DNA of 64,000 bases, taken from NCBI GenBank assembly GCA_021014325.1, contig CM037472.1:33566234-33630233 (forward strand), given 5' to 3'. The translations under genes were made by a program, and so were the position numbers. Each line of letters opens with the position of its first letter. Position 1 is the first letter of the stretch. This stretch comes from Plazaster borealis. Its lineage: Eukaryota > Echinodermata > Asteroidea > Forcipulatida > Labidiasteridae. Positions 56,334 through 64,000 of the stretch are shown here, piece after piece. The notes beneath the pieces were generated by a model. The model was not told the origin of the DNA, made no database searches, and saw only the letters and a list, made by a program, of their open reading frames with translations.

Positions 56334-58372
56334 TTAAGATTTTAGAACGTAGTACATGTACATTTAGAGTTCTTTTGGAAACCTGCTCATTCATTTATAA
56401 TTTACAAATATCGCAAGTTAGAAATTAGAAATGTAGATAGTGTTTCAGCTCACAGCTTAATTTGACACCCTTGCTGCCTTGTATACAGGCTGTATTTCTA
56501 AAGTCAGGCTAAACACCCTGTTATCTTGTTCATGTGCCACAGGAGAGCTATCAATTTGTTAATTGATTACCTTGTTGTTCTTCTTGAGGTAATGCTGGGC
56601 AAAACCCGACTGTTAAACATGTTTCAAGATACATCTCTCAGATTATAAACAAATCAAAAGCTGTACAAAATGTCTCATTTTTTGAATTCAGTTATAAAGC
56701 ACTTGGAACAATTACCTGACTTTGATCTTTCCTGCATTTATTTAACAATACAACAGATAATGATTTGTATGTATGACTTAAATTAGAAATTAAACATTTT
56801 GGAAGATGATGTTTCAAAACTAAAAACAATTTTTGCATATGCCATGGACAATGTAAACAATACATGTAACATGCAAAATGTACATTGCTGATGGATGCTA
56901 GATAATGTCAAGATCCCGACTTTAATTAATTTTGAGTTTTTAATCAACTACCCTGTATCAATGGCTGATTTTTGTGTGTGCAATACCTTTATTTAAAGCT
57001 TTTAACTTTCTCAATTCTATAAAAATAGCTATATTAAATTTACATCTAAATTTTCAGGTCAGATCGGCAAAAAATCGGACCTAGTATCTTTAAGCTATTC
57101 ATTTTTCTATGACACAGAATTTGATGTATGACTTATAGAAAATAACAATGGTTGATTGTGAAGCCACAGATTTCATCACAACCATTTTGCATGTTTGCAT
57201 AAACACCATAACAAGCTTTGCTTTCACTGGTGGTTTTCAATATTAATTTGTATTTATCCAGCTACCCCTCACCTTTGCATTATTTTGAGGCCTTTAATGT
57301 TATTACGATGAGGCAAATTATGAATGCGATTTCCTAAGGGGTGCTCCGGGAACATTTGACACGTCCTATAACCATGCTCGACAATAGAGAGACCCCCATC
57401 TTGTCCGCAGCTCTAATAGGTTACCCGTGCATTAAGCATTACCATGAAATATTACACACCACTGCCTATATGCCCAACCCACCATCCTGCAGCATCTGTT
57501 GGAACTGACTGTCTGTCGCCGTGGTGATGATGATGTCATCGATTAGATCTTGGCCGAGACGATGCTGATGATGATGCCAGCTTGTAGTGGTCATCAGAGT
57601 GCTTATTGTGTATACGCACATCACCTTTGCTGAATGTTAGTAGGCAGCCATAGGTAGGGCTAACTGTGTGCATGAATTCATGGTAGGATCTTTCTCTGTG
57701 GAGCTTTTATCTGTGGGAACCTAAGCACGCATTTACTCAGCAGCTTCATGTAAGTTTCAATTTTATGGCTTTATTTCTGTGTTCCTGTGTGCAAATGTAA
57801 TTACCTACAACAGTGTTTCATGGTATCCAGTGTGAAATCTACTGAATTATTTTGAGACTACATGTACTTAGTGTAACATATCATCAGCACTGGATTGTAT
57901 AGCAAGGACATATTGAATGGCGGCAGTTGTGGCTGCATTTTTTTCTTTCTGTGTGTTAATTGCAAATGGAATATTTCACATGATTGGGTTGTATCTGGGT
58001 ATACCAAATATGTACATGTGTGCATTTTTGTTGCAGTATACACATATTGGTACTAGTATGTATTGAGTGAATTTGTTAAATATTTATTCCCCAGTCTGAT
58101 ATGTTATTATAAATATCTGGATTAGTTATTTTTGTACTTGCTTTTCCATAATTTGTCTTTTTTTTGTGGGTGCTTTGTATTGGATTTTATATTTACTTTT
58201 AAAAGTGTACAGTGTACAATATTACATGAATGTGTTCCTTCATCATGGTGCGTGTATTCGTGTATGAAGTTTAAACTTTTAGGAATATCCAAATACCTGT
58301 AGCTTTGACTAATAAAGCCTTTAAAGGGAAAATAAAAACGCAATAGTGCTCAATTATCTTGTAAGTGTTTAA
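56334..58372. other. Intergenic stretch, possible noncoding exon near 57300-57750
   Basis: Mostly AT-rich. 57300-57750 is less AT-rich, appears free of the repeat families here, and ends with CAGCTTCATGTAAGTTTC at about 57740, which fits a 5' splice donor. It could be an untranslated exon of the downstream exchanger gene, but nothing proves it. Confidence 0.3.
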
Positions 58373-58737
58373 AGGCATCGTACACGTTTGGTAATTGTCA
58401 AAGACCAGTGTTCTCATTTGGTGTATTCCAACATATGCATAAAATAACAAGCCTGTGAAAATTTGGGCTCAATTGGTCATCGAAGTTGCAAGAAAATGAT
58501 GAAAGAAAAAACACCCTTGTTGTACAAATTTGTGTGCTTTCAGATAGGAATAAAAACTTCTTGCAAGAAGTTTTTATTATTTTAGTGAGAAATTACCTCT
58601 TTCTCAAAAACTACGTTACTTCAGAGGGAGTCATTTCCTCACAATGTTTTATACTATCAACGGCTCTCTGTTGCTCGTTACCAAGTCAGTTTTTATGCTT
58701 ATGTATTTTGAGTAATTACTAAATGTGTACGATGCCT
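58373..58737 (+). mobile_element. TTAA-flanked MITE, subfamily A, near-consensus copy
   Basis: It is flanked by TTAA (58369-58372 and 58738-58741). The ends are AGGCATCGTACACGTTTGG and CTAAATGTGTACGATGCCT. By eye it is about 95 percent the same as 55968-56333. Confidence 0.94.
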
Positions 58738-59104
58738 TTAAAAACTCACACTATTGGTTGTAGATTTCACCTAAATAGAAGAAGGTTTTTACAGTACTTA
58801 GGTACATGTAGTAGTCTGTTTATGTTTTAATGTCAAGATGTGCTGTAGTAGCAGCTCTTGAACTTCAGTTGATATTTTTCTCATCAATGAGGACTTTTCA
58901 ATTTGAATACATTGTATTCTTTGAGTCGGATTTTTACAAGTGGGATTGTTACAGGTACTGTGTGTTATTAATTACATGTTATTAAAGGTAGGGTCATAGA
59001 TTGCTTTTTGTCAAAGTAATGCTTATTTATAGAGCAAATTATCATTAAAGATACAATAACAGTCACTTGTGATAGTTTTAGCTGGATACAGTCTTGTTGA
59101 GGAC
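58738..59104. other. Spacer ending in a family E fragment
   Basis: 58986-59104 begins AGGTAGGGTCATAGATTGC after TTAA-like sequence and has GTCACTTGTGATAGTTTTAG and GGATACAGTC, matching 40519-40616 and, inverted, the right half of 49483-49919. Its other end is missing. Confidence 0.55.
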
Positions 59105-59715
59105 CTGCACTGTCGTAGCTATTCACAGTCTGACCATGTTAACAGACTCTGGGTTCAATGATATGAGCAATGATTGGGTCAAATGGAAGATTTTGAATGC
59201 ATCAAATTGTTAAGTAAAAAGTTTTCTGAAAGATGGTTTTATTTAAAAAAGAAATACCACAAAAACCCCCAAAACAAAACCTAAACAGCCCTGGTATTGG
59301 ACCGTGTACATTTTCCTTGTGAACATCATGTTTACCTGCTCTAGGTTCGATGATCAAAGCCATGATTGGGCCAAAGGGAACGTTTTGAATGCATCATTAA
59401 AAAAAACAAAAAAAACAAAACAAAACAGCAAAAATCCCCCAAACAAGAACAACCCAACAAAACAAAACAGGTATTGGAAAAGACAACCTGTACCAAAAAC
59501 CCACAATGTACATTCCCTTGTGAACATTAAAACATGTTACTTGCTCTCGGTTCAATTATTTGAACCTTGATTGGGTCAAAGTGAAGATTTTGAATGCAGC
59601 TGAAAAATTTAATTAATTTTGTGGTTTTACTTACTTAAAAAACAAATCCCAGAGTATTGAAAAGACAACCTGTTCCAAAAACCAACATTTCCTTGTGAAC
59701 ATTTAAACAGAGAAA
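59105..59715. repeat. Degenerate tandem array, ~195-200 bp x ~3
   Basis: The phrase (G)GTTC(A/G)AT.AT...TGATTGGG(T/C)CAAA.GGAA..TTTTGAATGCA occurs at about 59152, 59345 and 59548. Between them are A/C-rich tracts and CCTTGTGAACAT(T/C)A. Copies are quite diverged. Confidence 0.75.
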
Positions 59716-59794
59716 ATAGGTAATCACGACATTCAGTTTTATCCTCTTAAACTCTTTTAATGAAATTTAAAATATTTGGGGTTGAACAAAGAAA

Positions 59795-59885
59795 AAAGAA
59801 AAATTGACTACGAGCGGGATTTGAACCAACAACCTCCAGATTAACGTGCCGGCGCTCTACCAACCGAGCTATCCAGCCCTTTGTT
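59795..59885 (-). mobile_element. tRNA-derived SINE (GATAGCTCAGT type), minus strand, left half of an inverted pair
   Basis: On the minus strand: GGGCTGGATAGCTCGGTTGG, TAGAGCGCCGGCACGTTAAT, CTGGAGGTTGTTGGTTCAAA and TCCCGCTCGTAGTC, followed by the family tail, inverted at 59775-59795 as TTGGGGTTGAACAAAG. Confidence 0.8.
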
Positions 59886-59945
59886 GGCGGTCTCCCTATA
59901 TTGTCAATATCTTTGTTCTGGGGTGCCAGTCAGAAAGCCATTCAA

Positions 59946-60052
59946 CCAATATAGGGCTAGATAGCTCAGTCGGTAGAGTGCCGGCATGTTAATCCAAAGG
60001 TCGTTGGTTCAAATCCGCTCTAGTCAATTTGTTTTGTTCAACCCCAAATTAT
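59946..60052 (+). mobile_element. tRNA-derived SINE (GATAGCTCAGT type), plus strand, right half of an inverted pair
   Basis: GGGCTAGATAGCTCAGTCGG, TAGAGTGCCGGCATGTTAAT, CCAAAGGTCGTTGGTTCAAA and TCCGCTCTAGTC, then the tail TTGTTCAACCCCAAATTATT. The GTTAA loop recalls an Asn tRNA, but the stems do not close properly. Confidence 0.8.
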
Positions 60053-60314
60053 TTAGAATTTACCCAGTCAGTTTACCTTGTGGTTAATTACTTGATATTT
60101 GAAGTGTAAAAGATTACTTTAACAACATTTTTCTTGAACATTGAAGAGCTAGAATTAACACAGATTAAAACCAACAACATTTGCTTACCAATGAAAAAGA
60201 AAAGAAAACATCAAGTGTACATGGTACATTATTTCAAATAAGAATGAAAAACAAGAGGAATCTACATAATTATCTTCAAAATAAGAAATGTTCAATTTAA
60301 AACAAGTACAACAG

Positions 60315-60485
60315 ACCTTATGCATTGACGTCATCAAGCCGCCATCTTAGAGGTAAAACTATGATGAAACAATGGAAAACGCGCAGCTGTGTACGCGCGG
60401 CACACAGGACCAGCCAATGAGCTACCTTCTTTTGACCTCTAGCCGAGGGCGCCCTACTCAAATGATGTCATGTGCATAAGGTCTA
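60315..60485. mobile_element. ~170-bp MITE, copy 1 (AGACCTTATGCA ends)
   Basis: It starts AGACCTTATGCATTGACGTC and ends GATGTCATGTGCATAAGGTCT. The interior has AAGCCGCCATCTTAGAGG, GCCAATGAGC and the conserved TTTGACCTCTAGCCGAGGGC. Confidence 0.85.
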
Positions 60486-61327
60486 TTCATCTCACCTGCC
60501 CAATGATACATGTAATTTGTATGAAGTGTAGACAAATCACCAGTGGGACTCTCCCTTTATTTCTGAAAATCAAGTCGACACTTTTCATCCATCAGTGAAA
60601 ACGGTCTCGGAGGATAGTCCCACGATCTCGACGAAGACAACTTCATCTTTGCATAATTGAAAAGACCGGTCGGCAACACGAGTGTCGGTTTCCGTTGAAT
60701 CAAATGGGTCCGAAGTCGTCATTGTCAACTAGCAGTATCGGTTTTCGGTCACTGCCTGTACCCTTTAGTTGTAGCTACAATGGGTAGCACAGGAATGGCG
60801 ACAGAATTGTTCCTAATTTGTTTAAAGACTACCTAAGGAGGTTTGAAAGTGCTGTGATCATGTTTATGGGAGGTTGAAAAAAGAGCTTGACAGTGTCTGG
60901 GATCGTGGATCTATTGACATGTGTATCACAGATGCTACTTTTATTCGTTTATTTTGTACGTAAACTATAAAAAATGGGTTACCTATGAAAAATAGCCAGT
61001 TGTTTAAACCCCCATCCTTGTTTCCTATAACTAAACATGTGAAGCTTTTAACCTAGCAGCATTTAGACTCGGTCTTCGACTGCCCTTCTCACGTTTAATA
61101 AGTAAACCTCTATCATGCTGTTTTATTTACCTGCATGTGTATGCATTTAAATCAGTGTAACAAGACAAAAGCTGGAGGGATGAAATAGTATGACCTCATT
61201 ATAATATTTAAATAAGTATTGGTAAATATCTCTGTATGCATCGATGCTATTGCATTCAGAGAACAGAGATGGTGATGGCACGATAAAGGCTGAATGTCTC
61301 ACCACAAAGATTTGCCATCAAGATATG

Positions 61328-61493
61328 TACCTTATGCATTGACATCACTACTCCATCTTAGCGGTAAAAGGATGAGGAACATTTGGAAAATGCACGCCAT
61401 ATATGCGCGGTGCACAGGAATTGGCCAATGAGCAACCTTCTTTTGACCTCTAGCCGAGGGCGCCCTACTCAATGGGCGTCATGTGCATAAGGT
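61328..61493. mobile_element. ~165-bp MITE, copy 2 (AGACCTTATGCA family)
   Basis: It shares CCTTATGCATTGAC, CCATCTTAGCGGTAAAA, GGCCAATGAGC, TTTGACCTCTAGCCGAGGGC and GTCATGTGCATAAGG with the copy 1 kb upstream. The same orientation suggests two insertions or a local duplication. Confidence 0.85.
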
Positions 61494-61937
61494 TTATTAA
61501 AAACAAACAAATATGTTTTCATTTCTGGCACTTTCCTCAAGCTGACGTACTCAAAAATGTAGATTTGGCAATTAGTAATCCTAACTCAGTTCAGCTTGGG
61601 CAAGCACTGATCGTCATCATCATAATAAAAAAATATATATATACATCATCTGTTTAAAACTTACAATAGATATCATCACTAAATAAATGCACTCTCTGAA
61701 ATTGTCAAAAAAGAAATTTGTTCGAAGAAAAGCTATCTATGCCCATCTCTCACAATTTCCACTTCCATTTTGATCTGATGATGGGTTACAGTGGTAAAAA
61801 AACAAAAGAATGTTTTGTCATTACCACAAAATTGACAGCTGACCCCAATCAGTCAGAGAAGCGCAGTGCATTAATTTATTGGACAGAACTAACACAAAGA
61901 TTTGAAAGTTTGATGGAAGTGTGATGGTTGTGGTTAA

Positions 61938-62180
61938 AGGTATCGTACACGTTTGGTAATGACTCAAAATAAATATTAGCATAAAAACTTACTTGGTAAC
62001 AAGCAACGGAATAGCAAGAAGTTTTTATTATTCTATCTGAAAGCACACAAATTTGTACAACAAGGGTGTTTTTTCTTTCATCATTTTCTTGCAACTTGGA
62101 TGACCAATTGAGCCCAAATTTTCACAGGCTTGTTATTTTATGCATTGGTCTTTGACAATTTCCAAACGTGTACGATGCCT
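61938..62180 (-). mobile_element. TTAA-flanked MITE, subfamily A, internally deleted, minus orientation
   Basis: It is flanked by TTAA (61934-61937 and 62181-62184). The ends are AGGTATCGTACACGTTTGG and CCAAACGTGTACGATGCCT. It has lost about 120 bp, including most of the GAGAGCTGTTGATAG to AGAGGTAATTTCTC segment and a CCAACATATG stretch. It ends about 90 bp before the exchanger exon's acceptor. Confidence 0.92.
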
Positions 62181-62271
62181 TTAAGCAGTTTTGTTTCTGA
62201 ATAATTTTATACCTTACCTTAGAATTTTTCTTGATGAAAAACTAACTTATTTATGATTCTGTCTCTTGTAG

Positions 62272-62589
62272 GTTGTTGATTTTTGCCCAACATCCTGTCA
62301 AGTGTGGATTACTGTAACTGAAGATAAGCAAGTACTGAGTAATTCCTTATCCAGTGACAATCTGAAAACAATTTGTGCTACAAAGACAAATTTGGAGCAG
62401 AATCATGCTTGACTTATGGAGGTTCTTGAATAGCTGACTGAGTTCAAGAAGGCAATGGAAACGTCTGCACGCTGAGATGCAAGTAGTGATGTGATATCAA
62501 CCATTATGCCAGAGAGACTATTGCAAGTATCAACGACCTTCAGATTTTCAGTGTGATTGTTGTAAAGTGATTTTTTTTCACTGACAGCC
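62272..62589 (+). other. SLC8A: 5' leader of the Na+/Ca2+ exchanger in its first coding exon, with upstream ORFs
   Basis: The acceptor TCTCTTGTAG ends at 62271. The leader has at least five short upstream ORFs: 62405-62437 (10 codons before the stop), 62416-62433, 62455-62475, 62477-62494 and 62506-62556 (16 codons). The last is in the main frame but is closed by TGA at 62554. TAA at 62563 is the nearest in-frame stop before the main ATG. Such leaders usually lower translation. Confidence 0.7.
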
Positions 62590-64000
62590 ATGGGCGTGTT
62601 TGGCTGGGTTAACCGCTTACTGTCTAGGGGAAGTAGAGGTCCCATCTTGCCTGTGATAGTGATGATCATCCTCATGCAAGCCATGGAGACTATGGAACAA
62701 GGTGAAGTGGCACCATCTCCCACCAAAAATCCAGGCCAATGTGTGGCAGGTCTTATTTTGCCCTTGTGGGTACCTGAGGATCCTGGGCTTGGAGATAAAG
62801 TTGCTCGTGCTATCGTGTACTTTGCGACATTGTGCTTCATTTTCTTGGGTGTGTCTATCATTGCGGACCGCTTCATGTCTGCCATAGAGGTGATCACATC
62901 CAAGGAAAAAATGGTTAAAGTTAAGAGACCCAATGGAGAAGTACTAACTGTGAGTGTCAGAGTCTGGAACGAAACTGTCTCTAACTTGACCCTGATGGCC
63001 CTTGGGTCTTCAGCACCTGAAATCATGCTGTCTATCATTGAAATATGTGGAAGTGGCTTTGAAGCTGGGAAGCTTGGACCTAGTACTATTGTTGGCAGCG
63101 CAGCCTTCAACTTGTTTGTTATTATCGCTGTTTGTGTGAGTGTTCTTCCAGCGGGCGACATCCGACGTATTAAGCACCTACGTGTCTTTATGGTGACTGC
63201 CTCCGTGAGTTTGCTCGCATATGTGTGGCTGTACTTGATAATAGCAACCATAAGCCCTGGAAAAATTGAAATCTGGGAGGGTTTAGTAACACTTTGTATG
63301 TTTCCTTTGCTTGTATTGTGGGCTTATGCTGCCGATAAGCGTATCTTCTTTTACCGGTTTCTCCGCAAAAAGTACAAAGCGGAGAAAGTAATCCGTCGGG
63401 ACTCAAGTATACATGCAGGTGCTGTCGAACTGGGCATTCCTGGTGAGACAAATGCCAATCACTTTAATCATGACCATGATAATGTGGATTTCCGTGGGAA
63501 GAAGTTCCATGACGTGACTGAAAACGACGTTAAGGATTTGGAGGAGACGCGAAAGGAAACAGTGCGCTTGTTGAGGGAGCTGAGAGCCAAACATCCTGAT
63601 GCAGATTTGCAGGCCCTTGAGCAGATGGCTAATTATGAAGCACTGAATCAACAGCAGAAGAGCAGAGCTTTCTACCGCATCCAGGCCACACGTAGACTGT
63701 GTGGAGCTGGCAATATCCTCAAGAAAACACTAGAGAAGAATCGTGCCAGCATTGCCGAGGTTAAGATTGAGGTTCCTCAGGAGGATTCCTTTGCCCATAT
63801 CTTCTTTGAGCCAGCCCAGTACACAGTGATGGAAAACGTCGGGAGTTTTAACATCACTGTTACTCGCCATGGCGGTGACATGAGCAGCACCATCTATGTT
63901 GATTATCGCACAGAAGATGGAACGGCAAATGCAGGATCTGACTACCATTACGCTGAGGGCACTCTTATTTTCAAGCCGGGAGAAATGCAGAAGGACATCT
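62590..64000 (+). CDS. SLC8A: Na+/Ca2+ exchanger (NCX, SLC8 family), N-terminal half, continues past the window
   Basis: It exchanges about three Na+ for one Ca2+ across the plasma membrane. The start ATG (gccATGG) is in strong context and is the first in-frame ATG after a stop. The 470 codons seen are in one uninterrupted frame. Features: hydrophobic signal segment at residues 18-31; PLWVPEDPGLGDKVAR before the next helix; VSIIADRFMSAIEVITS; alpha-1 repeat with WNETVSNLTLMALGSSAPEI (GSSAPE at 139-144) and GPSTIVGSAAFN (163-174); an XIP-like basic segment after helix 5 (KRIFFYRFLRKKYK, from 250); the QQQKSRAFYRIQATR block; and the start of Calx-beta domain CBD1 (IFFEPAQYTV at 404 on; RTEDGTANAGSDY 440-452). 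One large exon over this part matches the arrangement known for vertebrate SLC8A1. The second half (CBD2, alpha-2 repeat) lies beyond the edge. Which SLC8 paralogue cannot be told. Confidence 0.97.
   Translation, partial: MGVFGWVNRLLSRGSRGPILPVIVMIILMQAMETMEQGEVAPSPTKNPGQCVAGLILPLWVPEDPGLGDKVARAIVYFATLCFIFLGVSIIADRFMSAIEVITSKEKMVKVKRPNGEVLTVSVRVWNETVSNLTLMALGSSAPEIMLSIIEICGSGFEAGKLGPSTIVGSAAFNLFVIIAVCVSVLPAGDIRRIKHLRVFMVTASVSLLAYVWLYLIIATISPGKIEIWEGLVTLCMFPLLVLWAYAADKRIFFYRFLRKKYKAEKVIRRDSSIHAGAVELGIPGETNANHFNHDHDNVDFRGKKFHDVTENDVKDLEETRKETVRLLRELRAKHPDADLQALEQMANYEALNQQQKSRAFYRIQATRRLCGAGNILKKTLEKNRASIAEVKIEVPQEDSFAHIFFEPAQYTVMENVGSFNITVTRHGGDMSSTIYVDYRTEDGTANAGSDYHYAEGTLIFKPGEMQKDI

Larger units (their letters stand above)
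60053..62271. other. Region upstream of the exchanger exon
   Basis: It holds two AGACC-type MITEs (60315-60485 and 61328-61493) and a subfamily A MITE (61938-62180). The 60490-60960 segment is not obviously repetitive and could hold promoter or leader exon sequence of the exchanger; no splice pair could be fixed. Confidence 0.4.

Noticed and set aside
59946..60021. Functional tRNA gene (Asn-like GTTAA loop)
   Set aside because: A and B boxes are good but the anticodon and T stems pair poorly, and the sequence continues into a tail shared with other copies, as in a SINE.
62403..63251. Minus-strand open frame of 282 codons
   Set aside because: It is the antisense shadow of the exchanger exon; the plus strand encodes an unmistakable NCX.

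Overview
This is animal nuclear DNA, AT-rich and dominated by repeats. It carries parts of three recognisable protein-coding genes and a dense layer of mobile elements. The NCX and calcineurin B sequences are clearly metazoan. The mix of tRNA-derived SINEs, short inverted-repeat DNA elements, an L1-like and a CR1/Jockey-like LINE, and an intronless rhodopsin-type receptor suits a marine deuterostome. I favour an echinoderm, possibly a sea star, but that is inference from overall character and not from a search.

Host genes. (1) At the left edge, plus strand, are the last two coding exons of the calcineurin regulatory subunit B (702-886 and 2603-2650). They encode EF-hands 3 and 4 and the conserved C-terminus, and are followed by a long candidate 3' UTR with a polyadenylation signal near 4852. 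The earlier exons lie outside the window. (2) In the middle, minus strand, is an intronless class A G-protein-coupled receptor of 355 residues (36921-37988). (3) At the right edge, plus strand, is the start of a Na+/Ca2+ exchanger of the SLC8 family (62590 to the window end). One large exon encodes the signal peptide, the first transmembrane block with the alpha-1 repeat, the XIP-like segment and the start of the Calx-beta domain CBD1. Its 5' leader follows a splice acceptor at 62270-62271 and holds several short upstream ORFs.

Repeats fill most of the rest. The most striking is a superfamily of about 330-385 bp non-autonomous elements flanked by TTAA. At least 19 copies fall into four subfamilies (A-D) that differ at their ends but, in A, B and D, share an internal core around GATGACCAATTGAGC. 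One copy interrupts a LINE reverse-transcriptase reading frame. Removing the element and one TTAA restores the frame, which establishes the target-site duplication from this window alone. Other families are a GGGCCCAATTTC foldback family (5 copies), several near-perfect long hairpins (1319-1476, 10255-10424, 44003-44363), a hAT-like CAGGGGCGGATCC element, four tRNA-headed SINE families, local tandem duplications, and an interspersed 300-bp duplication (17733-18026 and 31009-31313).

Two of the genes act in calcium handling: calcineurin B senses Ca2+ and NCX extrudes it. They are 60 kb apart in repeat-rich DNA, and nothing here shows shared regulation. No CRISPR array, rRNA gene, intact functional-looking tRNA or viral gene was found.
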